Origin: Siphlonurus alternatus
Taxonomy: Eukaryota; Arthropoda; Insecta; Ephemeroptera; Siphlonuridae
Length of the DNA: 64,000 bases
Assembly (NCBI GenBank): GCA_949825025.1
Contig: OX463781.1
Span: 49,860,317-49,924,316, forward strand
Reading direction: 5' to 3'
In this document: one piece after another, positions 23,000 through 32,659 of the stretch
Numbering within the stretch: the first letter of the stretch is position 1
Layout of the letters: the number at the start of each line of letters is the position of its first letter
Made by a program: the position numbers and the translations under genes
The notes under the pieces: generated by a model
What the model saw: the letters and a program-made list of their open reading frames with translations, nothing else
What the model was told of the DNA's origin: nothing
The model's database searches: none

Positions 23000-23913
23000 G
23001 TGGTAAAAGTGGGTAGAGGTTACGCGATTTTGCCGGAATGCAAGTCAAGTAGCATACAGACCGGGATCAAGATTACTGTACAACATTTGGGGGCTCGCAG
23101 GCGAGATTTTTTTAAAAAGAGGCGTATCGCAGTTTGCGTTTTTTTTTTTTTTACATTAAATTACATATTTGGTATAAAGTACAGTTGAAATTTTGATAAA
23201 TATCTGCAGTTAAAGTATTAGCAAAGAAAAGTAGTAGATAAAATTTGAATGCTATCAAACTTGCATAATTTTTTTCTTATTGCAATTAATGCATACTTGG
23301 ATAGATAGAAGACCTCGAATTAATTTTGCAATGTAATGATTGTAATGTAAAATCCATTCAGTTTGTCACGAAACAGAAATTAATTTCCACAACTTGTTGT
23401 TGTCTCCCCAAATTTGTAGTTAAATTTTAAAATCTTATGTAAATTTAAATATTTTTTGGGATTTATTTTTTTTTTATTCCTGAATCGATCATGGGTCCAA
23501 AAATTATAAAAAGTTTGGTCCCCTAGGAGCTCCAGTTGCTAGCTGTTATGAACACGTCTTTAGAATTTTGAGATCGACGAGTTATGAAAAAATTAATGTA
23601 ATTCATTGAAAGTTTTTTGTACAGATTCGAGAAGTACAAAACACTCATGCACCAAAACTTTATTTTACTGATAAGCTCGATATTCAGCTGGTGTCGTTTC
23701 TTTTATTTTTGAAGTTCTTATTGAATTTATTCTTTTGTACACTGTTTTTGTGTTCAATAAATAATTTATATAGGGTATTGGATTTATTGGTGTTGGTCAA
23801 ATACGAGTAATACGTTAATATTTGTTGCGCAGCAAGAAGTCAAAGCCGAATGTGCCCTCTTTTTATTGCATTTGCTGAAAGTATTAACAATGTAAATTTA
23901 TGTTTTTTTTACG

Positions 23914-23944
<31 letters not shown>

Positions 23945-24101
23945 ATTATTATTATTATATATATTATTGCAAAAAAAATAATAAGAAATATTAAGAAGAA
24001 TAAGGAAAAAAAGAAAAGAAATCACTGATTATACAAGAGAGCTTTTTGAACTTGGTGCTTGCATTCTTTACACATGAGATGTATACACACTGTATATATA
24101 T
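23000..24101. other. Noncoding DNA; possible hAT-type end at its left edge
   Basis: CAGTGGTAAAAGTGGGTAGA near 22999 resembles the hAT terminus at 6742, but no matching opposite end or target duplication was found. (AT)n and (TAT)n tracts occupy about 23916-23962. Confidence 0.35.
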
Positions 24102-24139
24102 ACGATAAAATGCATAATTATAATTATGCATTTTATCGT
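24102..24139. repeat. Perfect 38-bp palindrome
   Basis: ACGATAAAATGCATAATTA is followed immediately by its exact reverse complement with no spacer. It is too short for a known transposon and has no terminator-like U tract logic in this eukaryotic setting. Confidence 0.9.
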
Positions 24140-24384
24140 TTTAAGAAGAAGACCGTGAAATGCGATCGAGCGAAGTGAGTAATTTTTTCTGAAAATTTTA
24201 AATTTTCTTAAAACAATATTTTGTTTTATTTTTATATTTTTAAGAATAATATGCAAGTTTCTATCAATTTGGCCCACCCTTCCCAGGTGGAACTGCGTTT
24301 CGCCTATTTTTTTTTTTTTTTTTACCGGAACGGCGTTCCAGACCGTTCCGCGCGCCACACTTTTATCACTGAATATAATTATAT

Positions 24385-24389
24385 GTATG

Positions 24390-24421
<32 letters not shown>

Positions 24422-24430
24422 TATGTATAA
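24385..24430. repeat. (GTAT)n microsatellite
   Basis: A run of TATG/GTAT tetranucleotides with a few interruptions. Confidence 0.85.
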
Positions 24431-24553
24431 TCATTAATTACAAGCTTCTGCAGTATATGCATAAATGCATACAGTACCCCGTACCATTTTAAATTTTAAA
24501 GATATACAGGCCTCAAATTACAAATTAGACAGACATTAAGTGTTGCTCAAGTT

Positions 24554-24779
24554 TATAATCAACATTCGTATTATTTTTACCTGCGCGCGCTGCATCTGTG
24601 CGAAGTCGCGCTGTAAAGATAGTCCTTGCTGACGTCACAACTCACAGCTAGCACCGATTAGCATTGAGTTGTGACGTCATCAAGGACTTCGTGACGTTAT
24701 CAAGGACTAAATTTCTTTGAACTGCGACTTCGCACGGATGCATCACGCGTGGAAAAAAATGATGCGAATGTTGATTATA
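24554..24779. repeat. Palindromic MITE-like element containing TGACGTCA
   Basis: The outer arms TATAATCAACATTCG and CGAATGTTGATTATA enclose inner inverted arms (GCATC-GTGCGAAGTCGC and GCGACTTCGCAC-GGATGC) and, near the centre, AGTCCTTGATGACGTCACAA-like arms. It is 226 bp and noncoding. The moderate GC content inside contrasts with its surroundings. Confidence 0.8.
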
Positions 24780-25407
24780 TACTCTAAACCCACTTGGTGA
24801 CTAGCTGTCTAATGTATTTTGCAGTAATAGTTTTTTTTATTGAAGTATACATACTAGCTGTAGTGAAACAAATAAAATCATGATAGAATACTGTATGATA
24901 CCGGTACATATATTACGTGATACAGCGTATGATACTCATAAAATAAACCAGAATTAACAGGTAGAATATGATGTGTAGATTCGACGACGTCCACCTATAG
25001 GATAAGGCAGAGTTTTCACTTAATATTCTGAAATCTGTTATTATACTTAATAAATTGTGAAAGAAAATAATTTTAATTTTTCTGTTTTGTTTACAGATTA
25101 TATAACATGCAAACACAAACATGATGTATTAGAACTTTTTTAACTTCATGAAACCCGGCAGCATGATACTCTAACCGTGTCAACAATAATTTAGTATGGA
25201 GAGCATTGATATTAATTAATTCAGCAGTCATGTATACTGAATTGACTGGCTACTGTATGAGATGTCTGGGGAGAGTTCGAAATACAGAGAGATGTAAAAA
25301 GGTATGTTTCTTTTTTTTTTTTTTTTTTTGTGTGTGTGGAAAGTATTTTAAACAGTCTTCTACTTGCAATGGTTGTAACAAAGCATTGTTTACTATGTCT
25401 ATCTTAT
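24780..25407. other. AT-rich noncoding DNA
   Basis: Includes a T tract at about 25310-25329. From 25355 the sequence resembles a dispersed repeat (R2) also seen at 37005-37170 and, inverted, at 61430-61640. Confidence 0.45.
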
Positions 25408-25870
25408 TCATGGAAGGAATTAATTGTGACGGAAGGTTCAGTAGCCAATCCAATCAAACCAATTTGTTGTCAGGAGTCTATTGGACTGGCTACTGAACCT
25501 AATATGACAATTAATCCCTTCCATGGATGACAAAGAAAGAGTCATTGTAGAAGGTTCAGTAGCCAGTCCAACGGAACTAGCTTGTTGTCAGGAGGCTATT
25601 ATAGTGGCTACTGAACCTTCTGTGATGACTCTTTCTTTGTTATCCATGGAAGAAATTGTCATAGAAGGTTCAGCTGCCAGTCCAATGAAACTAGCTCGTT
25701 GTCAGGAGTCTATAGAACTGGCTACTGAACCTTCTATGATGATTCTTTCTTTGTTATCCATGGAAGGAATTGTCATAGAAGGTTCAGTAGCCAGTCCAAT
25801 GGAACTAGCTTGTTGTCAAGAGTCTATTAAAGTGCTACTGAACCTTAATTCTGTGATGACTTGGTCTTTA
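25408..25870 (+). repeat. Tandem array of four palindromic 113-123 bp units
   Basis: Units begin at about 25408, 25521, 25644 and 25758, each near a TCATGGA or CCATGGA word. Each holds GAAGGTTCAGTAGCCAGTCC, a core TTGTTGTCAGGAGTCTAT, and the mirrored GGCTACTGAACCTTC, so every unit can fold back on itself. Unit lengths 123 and 114 are multiples of three, so the last three units stay in one frame. Confidence 0.85.
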
Positions 25871-25957
25871 AAATTAAGAGCGAGTTCTCTAAACCTCTAC
25901 ATGAAAGAGACTTTACGTTTTCTCTGTCATGAAAATGTAAACTCCGAAACATTTTAA
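25523..25957 (+). CDS. Hypothetical repeat-containing open frame (144 codons)
   Basis: The open frame spans three of the four tandem units and yields about three copies of a ~38-residue repeat with the words LSLLSMEGIVIEGSVASPME, LACCQESI and ATEPS. The frame ends after a non-repetitive tail. The first unit (25408-25520) continues the pattern in a different frame. I recognise no protein family. No splice sites, start context or 5' exon support expression, and palindromic satellites can stay open by chance. The conserved frame across units is nevertheless unusual. Confidence 0.25.
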   Translation: MDDKERVIVEGSVASPTELACCQEAIIVATEPSVMTLSLLSMEEIVIEGSAASPMKLARCQESIELATEPSMMILSLLSMEGIVIEGSVASPMELACCQESIKVLLNLNSVMTWSLKLRASSLNLYMKETLRFLCHENVNSETF

Positions 25958-25975
25958 TTTTTTCTTAAATAGATT

Positions 25976-27830
25976 AATAATAATAATAATAATAAAATCA
26001 ACGCGGCAAATGTGGCTACGCCACGGTGGCTCGCGAAGGGTTTGCTTGTCTCAAAACCCTCTTAAACAACTCATAACTCTCCGCTTCAACAACTTCTGCC
26101 TTCAGCAAATTCCACTCTCTTACAGTCCTGTTAATGAAGGAATATTTTCCCACATCACTTCTACTGCCGACAAAATCCAACTTCCAACTGTGATCACTCC
26201 TTCCAATGTAAACACCTCTCTTAATACGAGAGCTCAACTCCCTCCAACCCTCACTATTTCTTGTTATTTTATACATAACACCAAGTCTACAATTTCTCCT
26301 TCTCTCCTCCAGCAACTCCCACCCTAACTTATCAATCATCGCAGTTACACTCTCAAACTCTTTTCTGACCTCCTTTCCATCTCCCACCAACTTCCATCTT
26401 CCCATACACCCCATAACTCTTCTCGCTGCTCTTCTCTGCACCTTCTCCAACTCCTTCACCCCAACATTCCTGTATGGATCCCAAACACTGCATCCATACT
26501 CAAGCATCGGTCTCACCATGGCTCTATAAGCGCTATCTCTCACGAACATACTAGCTCCCTTCAGATTTCTCATAACAAACTCCAAGAACTTTCTACTCTT
26601 AGAAGTAACATACTTTATATGTTCATTCCACATCAATTTTCTGTGCAACACCACACCCAAATACTTGTACTTCTCAACTTCTTTCAAAACTTCACCCCCC
26701 AATATATACTGCAACACCCTCCTTGTCCTTTTCCTGCCAAACACAACCACACAACACTTCGCCACATTCAACTTCATCCCATTATCATCAACCCACCCTT
26801 GCAAAATATCAAGATCCTGCTGAAGTTCAACAACGTCATCCTCACTTTCCACCTTCCTATACACAACACTGTCATCTGCAAACAGTCTCACCTTCGACTT
26901 CACTCCTCTTGGCAAATCCTCTATATAAATCAGAAATAATAAAGGACCCAAGACACTGCCCTGGGGAACCCCTGACGATACTCTAACATGGTCTGAAAAC
27001 GCAGCTCCAACCCTAACTCTCTGCACCCTATCCCTTAGAAAATCCTCAATCAGCGACACCAACGCCTCATCTCCAATGCAGTGCCGAACCTTATTTACCA
27101 ACTCCCTATGAGGCACCTTATCAAAAGCTTTTTCAAAATCCAGAAAAATCGCATGCATCTCTCCCCCAGCATCCAACACATCAGACAACTCCTGCACTAA
27201 CCCAGCTAACTGTGTTTCACAAGAAAAATGCTTACGAAAACCATGCTGCTGCCCTCCAAAGAAACTTGATTCCTCCAACTCCTGCATGACAAATTTCACT
27301 ACAACCTTCTCCAACACCTTTGACACCACTGAGGTCAAACTAACTGGCCTATAATTCTTGGCATCACATTTCGAACCTCCCTTATGTATTGGAATAACCC
27401 AAGCCTCCCGCCAACCATCAGGTATCTTACCTGCTGCTAAGATGACCCTAAATAAATGAACCAGATACCTGCAATGTAAGCCAACATTTAATTTCAAAAA
27501 TGAACATGAAATATCATCAGGACCTGACGCTTTGCCCTTCACCAAAGACATCAAAGCTCTCCTCACATCCTTAAATCTCACCCTAAACTTCCTACCTAGG
27601 TTTGTACTAGCCCGTCTCTCACCCTCAACTCCCTGCTCCACCCCTGCCGCTTGAAAATCATCACTTCCAGCCCCACGATTTACAGTATCCTGAAAAACAG
27701 ACTGATACTGCCGTGCACATGCATTAGCCTTCTCCACCTCCGTAACATAAGTACCCAAGTCATCCTTCAACACGGGCATTTCATTGCCTGCCATTCTCAA
27801 CCTCTTAATATGATAATATGATTATAATTG
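25976..27830 (-). mobile_element. 5'-truncated LINE with intact RT (CR1/jockey-like)
   Basis: A minus-strand non-LTR element ending in a TTA/ATT trinucleotide tail (25976-25996 on +). The open frame ends about 20 bp before the tail. Nothing resembling an endonuclease precedes the RT, and the 5' edge lies near 27800-27830, so it is a truncated insertion. Confidence 0.8.
26016..27800 (-). CDS. LINE reverse transcriptase, uninterrupted 594-codon frame
   Basis: A non-LTR reverse transcriptase of the CR1/L2/jockey/I assemblage. It would copy its own RNA at a nicked chromosomal target. Motifs in order: KGKASGPDDISCSFLKL (~88-104), DGWREAWVIPIHKGG (~128-142), YRPVSLTS (150-157), QHGFRKHFSCETQL (185-198), FLDFEKAFDKVPH (219-231), GVPQGSVLGPLLF (277-289), the catalytic LFADD (306-310), YKYLGVVLHRKL (378-389) and MVRPMLEYGCSVWDPY in the C-terminal part. 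All catalytic aspartates are present and there are no stops or frameshifts. It lacks the upstream endonuclease and any ORF1, so it cannot move by itself. The annotated start (a TTG) is arbitrary because the 5' side is truncated. Intactness suggests fairly recent insertion. Confidence 0.85.
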   Translation of the reverse strand: MRMAGNEMPVLKDDLGTYVTEVEKANACARQYQSVFQDTVNRGAGSDDFQAAGVEQGVEGERRASTNLGRKFRVRFKDVRRALMSLVKGKASGPDDISCSFLKLNVGLHCRYLVHLFRVILAAGKIPDGWREAWVIPIHKGGSKCDAKNYRPVSLTSVVSKVLEKVVVKFVMQELEESSFFGGQQHGFRKHFSCETQLAGLVQELSDVLDAGGEMHAIFLDFEKAFDKVPHRELVNKVRHCIGDEALVSLIEDFLRDRVQRVRVGAAFSDHVRVSSGVPQGSVLGPLLFLIYIEDLPRGVKSKVRLFADDSVVYRKVESEDDVVELQQDLDILQGWVDDNGMKLNVAKCCVVVFGRKRTRRVLQYILGGEVLKEVEKYKYLGVVLHRKLMWNEHIKYVTSKSRKFLEFVMRNLKGASMFVRDSAYRAMVRPMLEYGCSVWDPYRNVGVKELEKVQRRAARRVMGCMGRWKLVGDGKEVRKEFESVTAMIDKLGWELLEERRRNCRLGVMYKITRNSEGWRELSSRIKRGVYIGRSDHSWKLDFVGSRSDVGKYSFINRTVREWNLLKAEVVEAESYELFKRVLRQANPSRATVA

Positions 27831-28202
27831 TTTTAGATTTGTTTTATGCATCTTTTGTACACATACTAGAATTTTCATCAAAATTGTAGGAACAAATACA
27901 AATTAATTTAATAACTGTCCACCCCAAGGACTGAATCTAGAGTTAATTAGATAAATTATTAGTTAGTTAGTTTAATTTCATGTATTTTGAGAAATTAGTT
28001 TTTATGTGGGGGGGGGGGATATGCAGATTTGACTAAAAGGCACAGCCATCTTCATTTATAACAATGTTATTCTTAAATTCTTACTGAATATATTATATAT
28101 TATAAATTTCCCTTTTTTATTTATTTTTTAATATTAATTGTCAGTGTTTTTTGTGCTGGATTATTAATCAGACAATATTTTTTGTAACCTCAAGGCAATA
28201 AA

Positions 28203-28595
28203 CCCTTGTATAATAAAAAGGAATTATACTATTACAAATTAATGAAGTATAATTCCTATGCTTAATTCGCCTAATTTAGTATAATTTCTGAATGATTAAT
28301 ATACTAAATTACAGATTAATTATACTAGTTTTTATTTTATTATACTAAATTATAGAAAAGCATTTTTCCAAAGTAAAAAAAATAAGTGACATATATATTG
28401 AACCCTATATGATTGCCTCAAAATGATTTAAAGAGGTAACTATTTCTATAATTTAGTATAATAAAATTAAACTAGTATAATTATAATCATGTAATTTAGT
28501 ATATTAATCATTCAGAAATTATACTAAATTAGGCGAATTAAGCATAGGAATTATACTTAATTAATTTGTAATAAGTATAATTCCTTTTTACAAGG
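28203..28595. mobile_element. 393-bp palindromic insertion with AAA flanks
   Basis: Ends CCCTTGTATAATAAAAAGGA and the mirrored TCCTTTTTACAAGG, with arms nearly fully inverted around an AT-rich loop. The corresponding positions in copies B (about 33757) and C (about 37539) lack it. The filled site shows AAA on both sides, so the likely target duplication is 3 bp. Confidence 0.8.
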
Positions 28596-28668
28596 AAAGT
28601 TACTAAATGTTGCATGGTTGGTTTAACAATAAGGAGTGGGGAATCAATTTACAGCCTTGTAAAAATAT

Positions 28669-29066
28669 TTAAGTGGGAGGTAACACGGATCAGCTGATCA
28701 ATGTATAGTCCCATTTGATGAACATGTAAACCTTAGCAGACTCACAAAAATTCTGAAATTTTTTTTAGACACAGATTTTAGTACCTAAAAGCCACAGAAA
28801 AAATTTCAAAACAATTACTGAGCCTATTTTTTTTTAATAAATTGTGGGAAACCATGAAGAGACAAACTAAAAAAATGAATTAAAAAATTTATAATATACA
28901 CATTGAAGAATAAATTGTTTTTAACTTTTTTCTGTGGCTTTTAGGCACTAAAATCTATCTTTCAAAAAAATATCAGAATTTTTGTGTATCTGCTAAGGTT
29001 TACATGGTAATCAAATGGGACAACATCGATCAGCTCATCAGCTGATCCGTGTTACCTTCCCCTTAA
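28669..29066. repeat. TTAA-flanked palindromic MITE, subfamily 2 (unit A)
   Basis: Arms carry GATCAGCTGATC, GTCCCATTTGAT and AACCTTAGCAGA blocks. The edges are TTAAGTGGGAGGTAACACGG and the mirrored TTCCCCTTAA. It is orthologous in position to the elements at 33842 and 38009, so it predates the duplication. Confidence 0.8.
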
Positions 29067-29163
29067 GTTACTTACATTTTTATGTACTAGCTGTATTTTG
29101 CTTATTATGGCTGATAGACCTTTTGTTATGATGTCAATAATTTTTATTTTCATTTATTTTCAG

Positions 29164-29263
29164 GTTGTGTGAATTCAAGCCCGGCTGCGACCCTCCCTGC
29201 GGTCCCTGGGTCTCGAGGTCTGACCTCTGAAGGAGAGCGCCCTTGACATCACCAACTATGCAG
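29164..29263 (+). pseudogene. Decayed copy of the cassette exon (unit A)
   Basis: Retains the CAG acceptor and CAG|GTCAGT donor of the intact copies at 34335 and 38631. It is 100 nt instead of 108, lacks CTAGCTG-type sequence early in the exon, and has an early in-frame TGA after the second codon (GTT GTG TGA). It cannot encode the same peptide. Confidence 0.75.
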
Positions 29264-29289
29264 GTCAGTAGCACCATCCAAAGACTGTG

Positions 29290-29466
29290 TACAGTAAAAA
29301 CTTGTTATTACACAACTTGTCGTTAGGTAAAACTTGATTTTGAGTAAAAGAGATTGCGGTCTCATAAAAAGTAGTTTTAGCATTGTATCGGAAAAACTTG
29401 ATATAAGGTGAACCTAATAATTTTGTGGGTCCCTTGACTTCACGTAATAACAAGTTTTTACTCTAC
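29290..29466. repeat. pogo-like MITE (unit A copy)
   Basis: TA-flanked CAGTAAAAACTTGTTATTAC and the mirrored GTAATAACAAGTTTTTACT. Same family as 34473-34643, 38769-38937 and the cleaner 62036-62226. Confidence 0.75.
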
Positions 29467-29547
29467 ACTAATAACTACAGTCAGCCAAGTAGCAAATTAC
29501 TCTTTTTGTAAAATTCTTTAATTCTATAGAACAAACTTTCCACAGAG

Positions 29548-29918
29548 ATAACTGCTCTTTAGTGTAGTGGTAGTTCTCCTGGCTCTGGTCCGAGAGGTCC
29601 CCGGTTCGATTCCCGAACACGGCAGACTTTTCGTGACTTGGGATGAGTGTGACTGATTACTAGATTATAGAGTTGGTAGGAGGAAGGCAGCTTACGGCTA
29701 GCTGTCTATATACTCCGCTGCCCTGCAGTATTGCACTGCCACTGCAGGCTACACAGATCTGGTAGTAGGAGCCCAGAAGAGTGCAGGAAAGGGTTCTGGG
29801 AGCCTGGTAAGCCCCAGCATGGTTGCAAGATAACTCTTACTGACAAGGCTAAATATCGGCCTGGCCACACCCGAAAGGGTAATATGGTGTCAAGGGTATT
29901 AACTTTTTTTTTTAAAAA
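29548..29918 (+). repeat. tRNA-derived SINE
   Basis: The head resembles a tRNA with internal Pol III promoter: A-box-like TAGTGTAGTGGTAG and a perfect B box GGTTCGATTCC about 40 nt later, within ACTGC...CACGGCAGA. A ~280-bp GC-richer body follows without coding capacity, ending near a T tract. Present in unit A only. The SINE family was not recognised. Confidence 0.7.
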
Positions 29919-31540
29919 CTTTCCATTAGATATTTAAATAATTATTTTTTCAAATATGCAGAGGATTTAGAATTTCTTTTATGAGCTAATGCTCATATAT
30001 TAGAGGCACAATGCTGCTAGGATTATGATCACATAATGTAACTTATAAGGTTTTATGTGGAAATTTTCCCTTTGCGGCGTCCCATTTTCATGTATGCATG
30101 AATATATTGATATTAATAATATTTATAATATACTAATATTATAATAATATTAATTAATTATTAGTTTCCTAGCAATCTCTTTGTTTCCTAGCAGTCTCTT
30201 TGAAAAAACATGATTGTTACTCCTTGCATTTTTTTTTTTTTTTTCAGCGTTGTGTGATTCAATTCAATTGCTTAAAAAAAATTGTTTGCAGAAATGGATA
30301 AAGCAATAATTTTCTCTGACCTCTCTGGAATTTGCATTTATCATCTTTCGATGATTTGAGTTTTCATGTATCTTTTCTGTCCTTTTCTTTCAGTTAAAGT
30401 AGTAGATAAAGGTGGCAAATTTGTGTTGCTCAGAATTTGGTCCAAAAAATATTGTTAAATTTTTTTTGCTGAGGTCAGGTTTGAACCCACATCCCTTTTA
30501 GACCCTCTCCTTTTATAGAGGCTTCAAATGAGTGCGCCTCGCGATGCTCATTTGTGTTGCTAAGGTCCATCTTGAAAGGGAGGAGGACTAGCACATTGTA
30601 AATTCACTTTGAGTGCTCTTGCTTTCTGAGTTATGGCGCTTCCGTGTCCTCTACTGTGCTGCTGATGTTGCTAGAAATTGTATAGAGGCCAAAATTTTCT
30701 CCATACACCACCATGTTAGAAAAGTTGAATTTTTTCTTGCTAACTATTAAAGCTATGAATTTGAAAACATCTCCAGTTAGTGGTCTTCTGATAATGAATC
30801 AAGAACTCATTTTTCTCTAAAAAAATTCTCAAAATGTTATAGTAATTACAGTTATAATAGAGGCTTCAAGTAAGCTAATTTTGTGGTGATCCCACCATCG
30901 TATCCAAACCTATGTAAAAAACCTCGAAATTGCTTTTTTAGCAATAAAGAAATTTGGGAAAATAAGTTCTTGGATCTTTATCAATGGATCCTTAATATAT
31001 AAATGGTGGGGTAAGAGATGGTTTCAAATTCATAGCGTTAAAGGTTACCAAGAAAAAATTCAAATTATTTAGCTTGGAGGCATTTGGAGAAAATTTTCCC
31101 TCCGGGGACACTTGAAGTTTCCATTAGGAACAGTGTGTAGGCTTGACATTGCTCCGGCTAATCCTGACTGTGGTTGAAGTTGCTCATGCCATACAAGGGA
31201 AATCTTGGGCCAGTTTTATCCACTGCAAAAAACCATTTATTTCTTTTAAATCATATGTTATTGGGCTTGCCTGTTGTGTGATTAAGAAACCTTTTTAATA
31301 TATATGTCACTTAACATTTTTTTTTATGTCAACTACCCAAGGCTAGACTGGGTGCCCTTTCCACCATAATAGTGAATAAATATAACCATTAGTAAACACT
31401 ATATAGTTAACGCCAAGAAATTTTGACTAATTTCTGTTATCTTATCGGGTCTAATAAACTTAAAAGTCATTTCATATTATTTTAAGTAATGAAAAATGAA
31501 ATACTATAGATAATTTTAATTTCATTTTTTGATTGGCATT

Positions 31541-31823
31541 TCTCGTTAATCATTACATTGTCTTCATTGCCATTAAGGCCTCAAAATCCGGCTTTTTTGT
31601 TTGTGATTGAATCATCAAAATTCTTTCATATTTGAACTCCTTGGGTCGAATTACATGGGGTCAGGTGTTTTCAGCATGATGGAGCTAAAATTAAAAGTTT
31701 TGGTTTTGTCAAGTTTGCTGTTTTCACTCTTTTGAAGTTTAAAGGACCCATCCTGGGTGTGAAATACATAAGCCTATATAGGTTAAGCAACACTGCAAAA
31801 GAGAATGCATAGTATAGAGAGCA
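31541..31823. other. Noncoding spacer between duplicated units
   Basis: No repeat partner or exon was recognised. Confidence 0.4.
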
Positions 31824-32090
31824 CTAGGCCGTGAGGAGTTGGGACAGGCGTAACACTTCTTTCGCCTGTGCAATCACTTTATTTTTATCAAATTCCTCTC
31901 TCTGATTAAATTGTGTTGCTATTCTTTGAAACAATATTACGTCGTATACAGTGTTGTCGAATCTGGCATTAAGAGGCACGGACTTGACCGTATTATAGTG
32001 GTCATTCGAGCTCACACGCAGAACGACTTTTAAAGGTTTCCACTTAATAATGCAAAGACCGTACTTACGCCATGTATTCCTTTGTACATA
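31824..32090 (-). CDS. Unassigned C-terminal reading frame or terminal exon
   Basis: The minus strand is open from just after a TGA near 32100 to a TAG at 31824. It encodes about 88 residues, including RNTWRKYGLCIIKWKPLKVV, then NDHYNTVKSVPLNARFDNTV, YDVILFQRIATQFNQREEFD and a C-terminus AKEVLRLSQLLTA. The composition is protein-like rather than low-complexity and predicts helices, unlike most frames here. I recognise no family. It could be the last exon of a host gene on the minus strand, or a fragment of a transposon or viral-type protein. No clear acceptor or poly(A) signal was established. Confidence 0.35.
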   Translation of the reverse strand, partial: YVQRNTWRKYGLCIIKWKPLKVVLRVSSNDHYNTVKSVPLNARFDNTVYDVILFQRIATQFNQREEFDKNKVIAQAKEVLRLSQLLTA

Positions 32091-32361
32091 TATACATACT
32101 ATTCATATCCAGTACATTGTTGCAGAGACTGTTTTTTTCCCCTTAAATTATCTCGTAATATGTCCCCCTCCACCGATACACAGCCTCGCACGGCTTATCG
32201 GCCCATAAGGTCATGTGTCTGATTGTCTGTGCTGAGACTTTGGTCTTGATGAAAATCATCCATTTGAATAATATTGGCTAGAAAACTAAAGTTTTTTGCT
32301 ATATAGAAAATATGTTGTTTTTTTTTAAATCAAGCAGTACTGATTGATTGATGGTTGGCAG

Positions 32362-32487
32362 GAGTTCGATGGGGCTCTGGACTGAATATCCCTTTTGCTT
32401 TGTCTTGTGCCTTCAACAAGAGAGGCACTCTGTTGGCTGTGCCATGGGCTATAATGATGGACGAATCGTCGTTTGGGATTTTCTGAC
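32362..32487 (+). pseudogene. Decayed exon resembling RBBP5 WD-repeat region
   Basis: After a GGCAG acceptor the sequence reads EFDGALD-(stop)-ISL, then after +1 ALSCAFNKRGTLLAV, then after a 4-nt insertion GYNDGRIVVWDFLT. This order matches the N-terminal WD40 region of RBBP5, a subunit of MLL/SET1 H3K4 methyltransferase complexes, where a similar EADGTLDCIS...GTLLAVG.NDGRIVIWDFLT stretch is found. One stop and two frameshifts in ~125 nt, and no donor after DFLT, mark it as a non-functional fragment. Whether it is a duplicated exon with its intron flank or a retrocopy piece is unclear; the acceptor-like flank favours a genomic duplication. Confidence 0.6.
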
Positions 32488-32659
32488 TCTTATGCATATA
32501 TTATGCATACTACGCTCATCTGAAGTCTCGGGAAAACAGGCACCTCTGATGTAGCAAGGAATCCCTAAAATCCCCGCAGACTCTATAGGCGACTTTCCCT
32601 TACATTGATCCTCGCCATCTGTGAGTGGCGCTGCAACTTTTTGCAACTTGCAGTTCGTG

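Larger units (their letters stand above)
27846..31540 (+). repeat. Duplicated unit, copy A (most diverged)
   Basis: Copy A shares ordered blocks with copies B (33645-36885) and C (36890-39390). These are the GCATCTTTTGT block, the TTTGAGAAATTAGTTTTTAT block, a TTAA palindrome, a cassette exon, a pogo-like MITE, a GGTTTGAACCC block and the GCCCAGTCTAGCC-type block near 31340. It additionally contains a 393-bp palindrome insertion and a ~1-kb stretch including a SINE. More substitutions and a broken exon mark it as the oldest or least constrained copy. Confidence 0.8.

Noticed and set aside
22999..23060. Second hAT element starting CAGTGGTAAAAGTG
   Set aside because: No inverted partner or 8-bp duplication could be found, so it is mentioned only as a possible isolated end.
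26010..26986. Plus-strand open frames of 87-106 codons
   Set aside because: Antisense shadows of the 594-codon reverse transcriptase.
28669..29066. CRISPR-like or bacterial repeat arrays
   Set aside because: The repeated sequences are palindromic eukaryotic transposons, without regular short spacers.
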